Made by a program: the position numbers and the translations under genes. Positions 52,590 through 63,663 of a stretch of 64,000 bases of DNA are shown here, piece after piece. Source of the stretch: Mermis nigrescens. Taxonomy: Eukaryota; Nematoda; Enoplea; Mermithida; Mermithidae. Within the stretch, counting starts at the first letter, position 1. Each line of letters begins with the position of its first letter. Below the pieces are notes generated by a model. That model worked only from the letters and a program-made list of their open reading frames with translations, searched no databases and had not been told where the DNA came from. The DNA lies in the NCBI GenBank assembly GCA_036768485.1, contig JAVLUZ010000504.1:62001-126000 (forward strand), in the 5' to 3' direction.

Positions 52590-52895
52590 TACCGAAAACT
52601 TGTGAAAATTTTTTTGTCAACTTGTGACACTATTTTTGTCAAGTTCTGAAATATTTTTGTCCCTTAGTGGAAATTTTTTGTAAAGTAGTGAAAATTTTTT
52701 GTCAAGTTGTAAAATATTTTTGTCATGTTGTGAAAATTTTTTGTCAAGTTGTGAAAATTTTTTGTCAAATTGTGAAAATATTTTTGTCAAGCTGTGAAAA
52801 TTTTTGTCAAGTTGTAAAAACTTTTTGTCAAGGCATGAAACATTTTTGTCAATGGTGTGAAATATTTTTGTAATAGTTGCGAAATATTTTTGTAA
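52590..52895. repeat. About 24-bp tandem repeat
   Basis: Around twelve copies of GAAAATTTTTTGTCAAGTTG-like units with small length changes. The period is a multiple of three in part of the array, so it gives a spurious FCQVVKI-repeat open frame. Confidence 0.9.
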
Positions 52896-53546
52896 AATTT
52901 TTATATTTAGCTGAAAAATGCAGTTTTACGAGTTTTTTGCTAAAATAATAGGAATTCAATCAATAAGACAAAAAATGAAAAATATGAATGAAAATATATA
53001 CGAAAAATATGAGTTTTAAGCACTCAATTCTGTTGTCTCAGCTTGATCAAAAGCTGCTTATACCTTAAAAAATCAAAAGTACTTCGATTCATGCATCATG
53101 AATGCAGGTTTACTGCATCCATGACCCCAGCTAGCACGACGTGGACGTATGAAGCTCGCCAGCCACGAGATAATATAAAAAACATTCTTAGCACAATGTA
53201 CAAAAAAGGAAATAGGAAAGTGTGTGATCGCAGGGTATAAATAAAGTGTGTATTTACCGCTCGGCCACGTGCGCCCACGAACTCTTTTCAAAGAGGTAGC
53301 GCATGCACCTTTTCACTTCACCACACACACTGTACACCCCAACCGCCACTAACCCGGATCGCGGGGTACGGCTGAGAATGTACAACAAAACAAAATCGAA
53401 AACGAACAGAGGCCGCTACACATTGCCGGCACATGCTCCTCACAAGGCACATGTAAAACGGGAAACAGAACAAAATTCAGAAAAATAATAAAGGTATACA
53501 CGTGTTTACGAACCTGTTTCACCAGGCTAATACGTGCATTATACAA

Positions 53547-55260
53547 TCAAGAGCCGAACGGTAAAGTACAGTAATCGGGGACCAAAGAACGTTTATCATA
53601 CACAACCCTATAGTCCTTTTTGTACACCGCGGTAAAAACGTTTCTCATTTTGTCCCTGAGAAGTTTCTTTTCAAAACGGTCTTTATGATCTCGTTTCCGG
53701 AACAGAAACCGATGACCATTTGTTTCATTATATCAAAATCGATCTCTTTTCTAGTGTTGAATGCTAAACGGAACCCCCGAATTTTATGAGTTTGATTTAC
53801 GATATTCTTCCCGTCAATAGTAAGCCTGTATGCGTAATTTTTTGGCCCTCCCGCTACGAATTCACAAATGTAAGTCCCATCCCCGTAACCGCTAAGCTCG
53901 TCGGTCATATCGCCCAAGTAACGACCTATCGGAACCGTGTAATTATCGTTTTTTCGAGTTAAATAAATAATTGAATCGGTGTCGAAATAAATAACACGCG
54001 TGTCTAATTTTTCTAAATAAGGGCACAATTTAAGTCTAGCTTGAGCTGTAACATAAGAAGCTATTACAGGATTTGTGTTAATTAGCGCTTCTAGAAATTC
54101 GTCTTCTACGACATAAGTTGTACATGCCATGCGCTCGCCTAAAAACTGTACAGTGCCAACTTTTTTCGTAGGATCGAACATTAATTTTACAAATTTTTCC
54201 GGCTCGGTGAAATATTCGACCTGAGATAGATTATTGCGTTGTCCGAATGTTCCCCAAAACGAATTTACCATGAGTTTAGCTAACGCGCGCATGCCTGAGT
54301 TTTTCTCAATTTTCTGCTTGTCTAACCTTATACCCTCGACATCTTCGTATCGCCTAATATATTCCTCTTTCTCTGCTTCCGTTGTACATCCTTTTGGCCA
54401 TCCGTCCGCCTGCTGTTTCAGTCGTAAAAACGTATTTATTCATTCTGGGAAAAGTCCGCCCTCTTTGGTCGTAGGGTCGTATTTTTCGATTTCTGTATAG
54501 TGCCAAACTTCGTGTATTGTTGTTACATTGTAGCCTTTATCGATCGCTTTGTACAGTTCTAACGAAACCCAGGCGCCCGTGATTGATCTTTCTTCGTCTG
54601 AATGCTCACAGACGTCTTGCTTATCAAAAACACAGGTCCGGCAGAGAGGAATAATAATTTGCCGTCGTGTCAGAAAGGTAGGACCGGGTGGTACAAACCC
54701 CGAGGGGGAACGACTGTACATTTAATAATACCATTATACGGTTTATCATGCAACGAAACAAAATTTTCAGTGATAATTACAGGGTGTTTTAATGGAAATT
54801 CGCCCGTCTTACATACCCAAGGATATAAACTACATACATACATACATCTGTATAGGAAATTTTTTTGCCTTCTTTATGTACATTCATGATGCAACTTTAC
54901 AGCGTTTGTGCGACCGCCGTAAAATGCTTCTCTCGGCAATAATGGAGTTACAAAATTTACAGAATCGAAAAAAAACTTTTCATATTTACATTTTGTTCAA
55001 GCTCTCGCTTCAATTCACATTCCCATTTTTCTACAACTGTATGTATAACCCAAATTTTCTAACGCTTTACGTCTATCTACAGCGGCCTGATAGGCTTCCT
55101 CGAACGTCCGATTATCTAGAGTTCGCTGATTTCTATTTACAATATTACATTTTGTACACCCGCGATAGTAACAGCCGTTGAATTCGTAGATTGTGTTTCC
55201 CGAGATCCCGTCAACTTTAAACCGCTCAATTTTTACCTCGCCCCCGTTTAATTTATGTAG
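53547..55260 (-). pseudogene. Decayed Polinton-type DNA polymerase B
   Basis: A minus-strand remnant of a protein-primed family B DNA polymerase, the replicative enzyme of Polinton/Maverick elements and related animal DNA viruses. Reading from 55260 down: GCYYRGC region, AFYGGRTNAV, the palm motif A block ending SLYP, PPRGLYHPV, PLCRTC, EVWHY, KLMVNSFWG, and motif C YFDTDS. The C-terminal DYRVVYDKR block lies near 53590. The intact exonuclease half is missing, leaving about 570 codons against roughly 1,100. Breaks: at least five frame changes, one being a TGTA slip next to motif A and one a T-run, plus in-frame stops at 54440-54442 and near 54672. The longest open piece is 53645-54292. Not functional. 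Integrase, ATPase and capsid genes were not seen nearby. Confidence 0.9.
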
Positions 55261-55261
55261 C

Positions 55262-57299
55262 TATAGCGATGTCTAAACTACCAACAGTATTAGTAGGAAA
55301 GATACATAGAATTATTATAGCCTCATGAAAAGATTTGCTGAAAAAGCCCTAGGATAAATAAAACAGACTATAGGAGATAGAACACCTTAATTCTGTCCTT
55401 AGGCATTTTTTTGCCCAAGTTTCTTTAATTTTCCGGCGCTAAAAACAAAGGAATTCAGGTTTTTTTCGCACAAAATTACCGAACATTTTTCAATTTTGTT
55501 GAAGAATTCTCGATTCAAATATACAGTTCTGAATGATAGAATACAAATGTAACGGCGAAATTGGCACATAAATAGCAAATTTTCTATTCAATTTTCGACC
55601 TTTTGGGAAAAATGAGGGGTAGTTATCTATTATCATGAAGTTATTTACTACAGATGCACAGCATGGCCGAACTGGAGGGGGTCGGAAATTGTTTGGGCCG
55701 AAATGACCTTAAAATTGGTATAATCGCCAAAATAGCGTTAAACTACGCTATTATACAGTTTTTGGTCAATTTACAGCACTTTAGAAGAAAATCTTCAATT
55801 TTCATCCATTTTCAGCCTTAATTTTACCTCATTTTCATAGAAATTTCGAAATTTCCCATTTTTCCACTCTGGAGAGCCGAGACCCCTGAATAATTATGTA
55901 GGTATAAAAAGTTTGATTTTTAATCTTTTGGAAGCAATTTAAATAATTTTAATTTGATAGGTAATAAACAAAGATAAACTACTACTGAAATTTAATGCGG
56001 CGCACATGAAAAAGTAATACAGCAACGATATGAGGATTTTATTACGCCATGGCAAATGCAAGCCGGACGAAGCGAGTATCGGGAGCACACATAGGCGTTG
56101 GGATTTAAGACCCCTCGAAAATCCGGTAGACCACAGAATAGAATTTTTGGCACGTTTTTTTTGAAATTTTTTACATTTTTACACCCAGCCAGACTCCATA
56201 ATCTGACTGCTGCCCATCTAAGAGTGCGAGTCTCTAAGAAGTCGAAATTGAGTTCATTTTCTAAACATTCGGCGCATTTGTATCGATTACCGCATGGCAT
56301 AAGCACAAGATAATTTTAGAACAGGAATCACTGATTTATGTATACATATTTATCGAAAGGGATGTTCATGGAACAGCTCGTTCTAGAATGTTTCTTTATT
56401 GAATAGAAAGATTTGCTATCACACATGGGCGTAGTGGAGCTTAAAGTCCATAAGCCAAAAACCCAGCAGGCCCTCTGAATTTCATATTTTGAAAACGCTT
56501 CTAATATCCTTGACCTATGCCAACTGATGAGAAAAGTCGAATAGTGTTTCGTGTCCATTCACCGCTTTTTGAGCCTTCGATAATTTTAGTAGGTACTCCA
56601 GAATTTTAGCCAGACCGGTAACTCAATGTAACGACTTCGAATCACGCTGCACCTATTCAGAAAATATCAAAAATCTAGTAATGCAGCAGGATGAACTTCA
56701 GTGGACTCCAAACGCGGAAAAATCAAACGGCTCATTTTAGAATTCAGCCCTCCCTGTACTAATAGCAATTTTTATTTCATTTTTCATTTGACTCTGTTCC
56801 CAAAACCTTGTGCATAAGTACCAGCTCTTTAATCACTTAAGCCGATTGCAAAAATGTATAATTCGGAACAATAATCGTACGTTAAAATGGAATCAACATG
56901 CATTTGAAGTTTTTCAATTTGCTGAATTGTGCTACCATGGTTGTCTAGAAACCCTTCTTTTCAGTCGGAAATTGCTTTCCATGCGATGTTTGATGAAATA
57001 GAGTATAGCACACAGGAAATAGATTCCGTGACACAAAATGCCATTGAAATCGTTAATATTTGAATTTTAGAATGCGCGAAACCGGTCGTTTTTTGCGTCT
57101 AAGCAATGAACGATTGCTATTAAACGTGAATTAAGTTGACGGCTAAAATTTATTCCACTAGACAAAGCTATGCGGAAAAAAGTACTCAAACACATATGCC
57201 TCAGTATGATTCTACATTACAATTAGTGAACATGGAAATAATTAATCGAAGAAGCATAAGCTAATATAGACATAATAAGAAATCATAAAACAACGAAAT
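55262..57299. other. No gene recognised; repeats
   Basis: Includes a TAGATGCACAGCATGG-family repeat at 55648-55890 and a GC-skewed repeat fragment near 56090-56230. The remainder is AT-rich. No further polymerase or Polinton gene was recognised upstream of the pseudogene. Confidence 0.45.
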
Positions 57300-57487
57300 T
57301 TAATCATCTTTATCTTTATTATAAGGATTTCGCTGCAGGTCCGATCTGATCATTCCATAAGCAATGCAACAAACAGTAAACGCCTGAAATCCTACTCGGT
57401 AACGCATCATAATCTGAGACCGATATTGATTGCCGTGCACAAATTCTCTGAGGCCGAGAATTAGAGCGCCAATGGTACAACAGATTC
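57300..57487 (-). CDS. HIGD2A homologue, exon 2
   Basis: Acceptor CTTACAG|GA, stop TAA at 57300-57302. It encodes ICCTIGALILGLREF (helix 1) and HGNQYRSQIMMRYRVGFQAF, then TVCCIAYGM (helix 2) and a charged tail. The family signature is QRSQLMMRTRIAAQGFTV between the two membrane helices of the HIG1 domain. The junction with exon 1 rebuilds PFIPAG, equivalent to PFVPIG in mammals. Confidence 0.95.
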
Positions 57488-59253
57488 CTGTAAGATAGCT
57501 CAGTGTTTTTAGCACGACTCTATTAACACTGGTGCTAATGAACAATTTTTTCATTATCATTAGATGATATTAGCATTCGATTTAGATATTTCTAATAATA
57601 TCCTAAAAATACTAGAAATAATAAATAATACAAATTAAGTGACACTTGTTGTACCTTCTGCTCCAAAATAGCTGTTTGCAGAATAATAGGCGTTTTAATC
57701 AATATTAGATTTTAACATATTAACAAATTCATGCTAAATCAAATCTATTGAATTTCTAATGCTCAATGAACTCAAAGAACTGAAATAATTTGTATTAAAA
57801 ATCTGAAATTAATATTCGCAACATACTAGTAAACGAAATCTCGATTTGCTCGAAAGCGACAAATTTTTGGCGCTCCGCGCCATATACTCATTTTTTGACT
57901 ATATTTTGTTCGATTTGTTCGGATTTTTTTATTTTTCTTCGCAATTTTTCATTTTTTTATTTTTTAAAGCATATTGGGTAAGAAGAAAAATCCTAAATTT
58001 CGATAGGGGGTTCCGGGATATTTTTAGAAGGGGAGTTCAATTTTCATTAAAAACGGCCAAAAACACCCACATAAAAACGGCCCTAAAAATTCAATTTTTT
58101 CTTATTAGGGGAGGACGGGTCAAAAATTTTCTGGCTTTGGGGGAAGGGGGCAACCAAATCTGGATAAGGGGTTCCTCAATACCCCTGTTAAATGTATAAT
58201 ACACATCCCGTATCCAGGAGAAGATAAGGGGAGCGTGTTCCCCCCAGCCCCGAAACGAAATGTGAGAACGACTTTTTACTCTACTACCCCTTTGCTTTTT
58301 TAACCAAAAATTGCTAAAAATTTGCCGAATTTTTCAATCATAATTAGAGACTATTTAATCCAGATCGTGCGTTTTAAACGCTCCATTTTTAATTTTATAC
58401 AACCTAAAGCCGTACATGCACACGGTTAAAAGATCTGGGAGGGAAGTAAACCGAGTTTCCTTGGGAGGGAGTGGGGGCTGAGGGAGGGTAAGTGAACAAT
58501 TTTTCACCCATTTTATGTCAAATTTGCATGAAAACAATAACAATAAGAGCAATGGAATGACCTTTAGCATCCGATACATACAAAATTATGGAAGAAAAAT
58601 GTCTGATGAACGAATTGAACAGTTTATTGCTCGAAAAACGATCATTTGTACTTGAAATTACATTCTTAGCCGTCATTTGGTTCAAACAACCAGTTTTGAT
58701 CCAAAATGACCCGATTCGTCTGATTTTGTAATAATTTTAACATTACGACTTAAAATTGATGTGCTCATTATACAAAACTTTCCGGGCTGCCCCGGACCCC
58801 GCTGCTGGAGACGCTTCAGCGCGCCACTTCAGACCCCCAGCCGTAAAGATGGTTTTTATCGGATTCTTACCATATCTAAAGTCTCCGAGTAGCAAAATTT
58901 GCAAACTGAAATTCATCCTTTGGTCCTCCCTTATGTTTTGAAAAATTTTAGTCGTGCCCTTCACCCGAAACAAAATTCTGGATACGGGACTGTATAATAT
59001 GGTCCACTATAGGAATCGGAATCGCAGTCGGCCGATTTCCATTATTCTAGAATCAAAATCGAATGGAAACCAGTCATATTAAGTTTCGGAAAATCGGTAT
59101 TGGAATCTGAGTCGGCTGTTCTGTGATAAGTTTTTCCGTCGAAAATAAAAGACTAACAGATTCATAAATTAAAATTTTTCACATGAACATTCAGCTAAAC
59201 TGTACTTCTAATTCCAATTCGGTTTGTTGCTTCTTGTTGTCAAGTTAGGCTAC
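57488..59253. other. HIGD2A intron
   Basis: 1.77-kb intron. It holds repeat copies at about 57845-58200 (with TGGCGC-TCC-GCGCCA, and a TGTTAAATGTATA end related to the TACATGTAAC MITEs) and 58202-58990 (ends CCCGTATCCAGGAG and ATTCTGGATACGGG). No other gene. Confidence 0.6.
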
Positions 59254-59473
59254 CTGCAGGGATAAATGGCTGTTGCTTGAGTTTATTGAGTAGCTTCGAC
59301 TGGCGTTTTTCATTCTCGGGGGAAGATATATTGAAACCAGCAATATTTAGTTCAGGATTTGTTTCATACAAAATGGCTGCCTGATCTGCTGACAATGTTG
59401 CAACGACTGACTTATCCTGCCATTTCATCTTCGATTTATCCAAGGCATTTGCTGGGTTATGAACTTCAGTCAT
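59254..59473 (-). CDS. HIGD2A homologue, exon 1
   Basis: ATG at 59473, donor GCAG|GTAGCC; 73 codons plus one base. It encodes a hydrophilic mitochondrial-side N-terminus ending KLKQQPFIPAG, the start of the HIG1 domain. With exon 2 the protein is 135 residues, slightly longer than the 106 of human HIGD2A. HIG1 type 2 proteins, related to yeast Rcf1, sit in the mitochondrial inner membrane and help assemble cytochrome c oxidase into respiratory supercomplexes. The ATG is the first in frame; length and family fit support it. Confidence 0.93.
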
Positions 59474-59521
59474 AGTATTACTCTGAAAACGGGTCTGATC
59501 AGGACAAGAGACATAAGCATA

Positions 59522-60479
59522 CTAGCAAAGAAAAATGCTCCGATGGAACAAAAAAGGACGAATATACTTGGAATTACGCATCATTAAGGACACAAAAGGA
59601 GGGGACTAAGGAAAAGTCACTTAAGCCTGTGAAAGTTGTAAGAATCCGCTTAAATTTGGACTTTAGGTGAGAAACGCAAAAAAATCGAAGTATATTCTGC
59701 GGCCTGCAGAAGATAGATGCAAAATAGATGCCCATAGATGCAAAACACAACCGATCTGAGGAGGTGGGAGTTTGCCGGTCTAGAAGCTCAAAAAATTGAG
59801 CTTTTGTGGGCCAAAGAGACTTCAAAAACTGGTATAAGCGCTAGAATGACGTCAAAACTACGTCATAACACAGGTTCCGGTCAATTTAAAGCTCTTTTTA
59901 AGATCCACTTTTAAACTTTTATTTTGCCGCATTTTCCCTAGAAAATTTCCCATTTTTCTATTCTGGGGGTCTAGACCCCGAACCCTCACGTGCATTTCTG
60001 GTTGCGCCTGTGTAGTAAAAATAAATAACACGAATAGCTTATTCCTTAAAAAAAGCGATTACTAATTCAAAAATGACATAATGTGCATTTTCACGGGAGC
60101 ATGGCATGCATTGCTATTGGGCTGCAATTAACAATATGGTGTGCAAACCTTTAATGATTGATTAAATATTAATTATATATTGCAAAACAACTGATTTTGA
60201 TAAGAAACTAAGTCGGTTATTGACATACATCAAAGCTTCTTCATAATCTTTTTCTGAGTCAGTGAACAATCTTCTGTGAAGAAACGTTTTGTCAGAGGCC
60301 GCAGAATATACTATGATTTTTTGCGTTTTTTACCGGAAGTCCAAGTTTTTAGCATATTCTTACAACTTTCACAGCCATAAGTGACTGTTCCCTAGTCCCA
60401 TCCTTTTATGTCCTTAATGATGCGTAAACCCAAGTATATTTGTCCTTTTTTGTTCCATCTAAGCATTTTTCTTTGCTAG
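59522..60479. mobile_element. Long-TIR element, copy 3
   Basis: It starts CTAGCAAAGAAAAATGCTCC and ends AAGCATTTTTCTTTGCTAG. TA is on the left and CA on the right, probably a mutated TA. A TAGATGCA-family repeat is nested at about 59745-60010. Its left edge is 49 bp upstream of the HIGD2A start codon, so it may overlap that gene's promoter or 5' UTR. Confidence 0.8.
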
Positions 60480-60639
60480 CACCATAATTCTAATTAGCAA
60501 GATTGAGTAAATCTGTCAGTGAATACATACGATAACATGCCACAATAATGACAACAGTCCAAAAACGTAGAAAACAAGATTGTTCTGAACATTAGCATTA
60601 TTTTTTCAAACAAGACAACATTACCCTATTTGAACAGAT

Positions 60640-61400
60640 CAAATGTTTACAGAGTAAACTTTACGTAATTATTAAGTATAAGAAAGACTTATATGCACTC
60701 GGATTCGTTATCCTGACGGGACATTAAACATTTAAAAAACAGGCTTCTGCTACGCTTTGGAACTAAAGTTAATTGTCAGTGCAAACTTAAGACAAGTAGT
60801 GGGTGTAAAGAAATTTTGACAGACAGTTTTGTAGTTCTGACATTATGCAGAACATTTTTGAAAAAAATTAAGCTTCTGCAACGCTCTGGAACTAAAGTTC
60901 ATTTTAAGTATAAACTTAACAGAGGCACTGAGTGTGAAGAAAACATACAGTCAAATTCGCGTTCCTGTCATTATGGAGAAAATTTTGAAGAAAAATTCAC
61001 GTTTTGCAACGCGCTGGAAGTAAAATGAATTTTTAGTGTAACTTTACACCTTCAAAAACTCAACAATGTAAACTTTACACGACTACTGGGTGCAGAGAAA
61101 ACCAACAGTCAGATTTGTAATGCAGACGTTACGGAGGATATATAGAAAGAAAATTCACGTTTCGCAACGCTCTGGAAGTATATAAAATGAATTTTTAGTA
61201 TAAACTTTACACCTCCACAATAACTCAATAATGTAAACTTTACACAACTGGTGGGTGCAGAGAAAACTAACAGCCAGACTTGTAATCCTAGCGTTACGGA
61301 GAACATTCTGCAAAATGACGTTTCGCAAGGCTATGGAAGTTAAATGAATTTTCAGTGTAAACTTTACACCTCCACAATAACTCGTTATTTGGCTTAATTA
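60640..61400. repeat. GTGTAAAG-type tandem block
   Basis: About five diverged units of 120-150 bp with CAACGCTCTGGAA, AGTGTAAACTTTACACCTCC and AACAGTCAGATTTGTAAT-like motifs. It continues at 63664 after the element at 61422. Confidence 0.8.
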
Positions 61401-61421
61401 AACGCGCTTATGTGCATGAAT

Positions 61422-63657
61422 CAGGGTGGCCGCCACTGGTTTCCCAAAATAAAATTCCCGGGTTTCCCGGGTGATTTATGGACAATTTCCCGGTTTTATA
61501 TCATGCTTTAAACGCACACTATATACGAAGAAGTGTCATGATAAGAACATGAAAAAGGATAAGGCACAAGCAACTTTTAATCAAACAAATGCAAATACTA
61601 CACGAAACGTTTTGGAACAATCATAATTTCTTTTTCAATGATGCTAACGAGTTGTCGATAGCAGTTCTCACCCTATAATATAGTACAGTAGCGATTTTAG
61701 TGTGGCAAAACAGAGGTTTTCGATCTTTGGTAGTGTATTTCAGCTAATTTCTGGGTTTCTCACGCCAAAAATTACTAAAAATTGACTCTAAACGGCGCGA
61801 AGCGCCGAAAACTTTGGCATTTTTCCATTCTAAATGCAAATTCTGCCATTTTAAAGATATATAGGATCAGTGGCGGATCTAGTAATTTTCTTAAGGGGGG
61901 GGCGGTATCCCAACTTTTCCAGAAAAAGTCAAAAATAGGTCCAAAAATTGGCTCATAATGCGCAAAATGGCGGTTTTTCGGTGTTTGACATTGTATACCT
62001 TTACATAAAATCACCCTGACGCAATATTTTTTCTGAAAATTTTAAAATTTTAGACAATTTTGTGCGAAAACATCATTAAATTTCTTTGACTTTAACACAA
62101 ATCTGGCGCGAAGCGCCGGAAAGTTTTGTGAAATCAAGGCGGATAGACGTCTAGAAGCATGATTTACTGCTTGATTTCCTGTATTTATAGCATTTGATGC
62201 GAAAGATCGAAAGTTTTAATTGAAAATAGAAGAAAACTATGCAAAAATAGATGTTAAAATTGTTTCAAAACCTACATGAACAGAAAATGGCTTCCAGGCA
62301 GTGTTTTTTTGTACAAGGTCCGTTTGTACATATACAAAGATGGTCCCTAAAAGTCTTTGTACATTTTGTACACACAAATTTTTGGATACTATGATATAGT
62401 ACGGTAGCGACTTTAGTGTGGTAAAAACAGAGTTGTTCGACCTTCGGTAGTGTATTTTGGCTAATTCCTGGTTTTATGAGGGCAAAAATTATTAAGAATC
62501 GTCTTAAAACGGCGCGAAGCGCCGAAACATTCGATATTTTTCCTTTCGAAATGCGATTTCTGCTATTATAAAGATATATAGGACACACTATTCCTCATTA
62601 CGGCGCGAAGTTTTTGCGAATTTCAGACCTTTTTTGCGGTTTTTGTCTCTCCCGAAAATCTTTGTACATCTACAAAGACGGTCCCGAAAAGTCTTTGTAC
62701 ATCGGGAAAAATCTTTGCCAAATACAAAAAAAACGTGCTTCCATGTCGCCAAGAAAGTAAATAAATGTCATTAATAGGTATTATCCGGCGCGTAGCGCCG
62801 GAAAAATTTGAGAAGTTATGGTCACTGACGGCCAAAAATCATTGCAAATTGCTTATCCATTCTTTATCTCGCCAAATATTTTTGGCCAATGGGAGGTGGA
62901 GGCGGCCGCACCCCCACCGCCCCCATTTAAATCCGCCTCTGCATATGGACAAACAATTACTCATATCGGCGCAGAGCGCCGAAAATTTTAGGGAATTTTA
63001 CATCGTTTTACACTTTTTGTCTTCCCGAAAATCTTCCCAAAAACAGAGTTATTTGACTTTTGATAGGGTATTTTAGCTAATTTCTGAGTCTCTAAGGGCA
63101 AAAATCACTAAGAATCGTCTTAAAACGGCGCGAAGCACCGAAAAATTTGACATTTTTCCCTTTGAAATGCAATCTCTGCCATTATAAAGATATATAGAAC
63201 ACACAATTATTCATTTCGGCGCTAAGCGCCGAAAATTTTAGCGAATTTCAGACCTTTTTTGCAATTTCAGTCTTCCCTAAAATCTTTGTACATCGAGAAA
63301 AATCTTTGCCGAGTACAAAAAAAACACTGTTGCAAAAACGTCTTAGCGAACAATAGTACAAATAGCTACTAGCTATATCAAAGAAGAATACACAAATAGC
63401 AATCAACGATGTGACAATTGGCGAGAAGAAAAACGGAAATAAATGCTACATGATAAAACATAATAACACGTAAACTAGTATGATACTAAAAGCGATAAAA
63501 AATGTGACGTTGTACTATTAATTCAATATTTTTGGCCTCCAAAAACTGAGTTCAAACTGAATTTCTTGACGAAAATCCCGGGTTTCCCGGGTGCCAAAAA
63601 AATTCCCGGGCTTTTCCCGGGTTTCGCGGATTCCCGGGTGAGTGGCCAGCCACCCTG
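61422..63657. mobile_element. 2.2-kb element with CAGGGTGGCC ends
   Basis: It starts CAGGGTGGCCGCCACTGG and ends GTGGCCAGCCACCCTG, flanked by ATGAAT on both sides (61416-61421 and 63658-63663). Subterminal TTCCCGGG repeats are present at both ends. It is inserted into the GTGTAAAG repeat. Inside are three related blocks of about 190 bp (61679-61867, 62397-62587, 63041-63200), a CAGTGGCGGATC element (61868-62941) and at least seven GGCGC hairpins. No transposase frame was found. Confidence 0.8.
61868..62941. mobile_element. CAGTGGCGGATC element nested in 61422
   Basis: It starts CAGTGGCGGATCTAG and ends AAATCCGCCTCTG, with GGGGGGGCGG and GGCGGCCGCACCCCC subterminal runs. This is the same terminus style as the 197-bp hAT MITE, but the flanking 8-mers do not match. 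Confidence 0.65.
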
Positions 63658-63663
63658 ATGAAT

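Larger units (their letters stand above)
47290..53546. other. No gene recognised; repeats
   Basis: 6.2 kb upstream of the NtA exon. It contains a CCCCAGAA-type repeat (47460-47610), the element copy at 48589-48950, a small MITE at 51165-51310 and a minisatellite at 52590-52895. The agrin promoter and signal exon may lie here. A candidate near 47850-47970 was considered and not accepted. Confidence 0.4.

Noticed and set aside
52667..52873. FCQVVKI-repeat open frame
   Set aside because: It is the translation of a 24-bp tandem repeat with changing period and no gene context.
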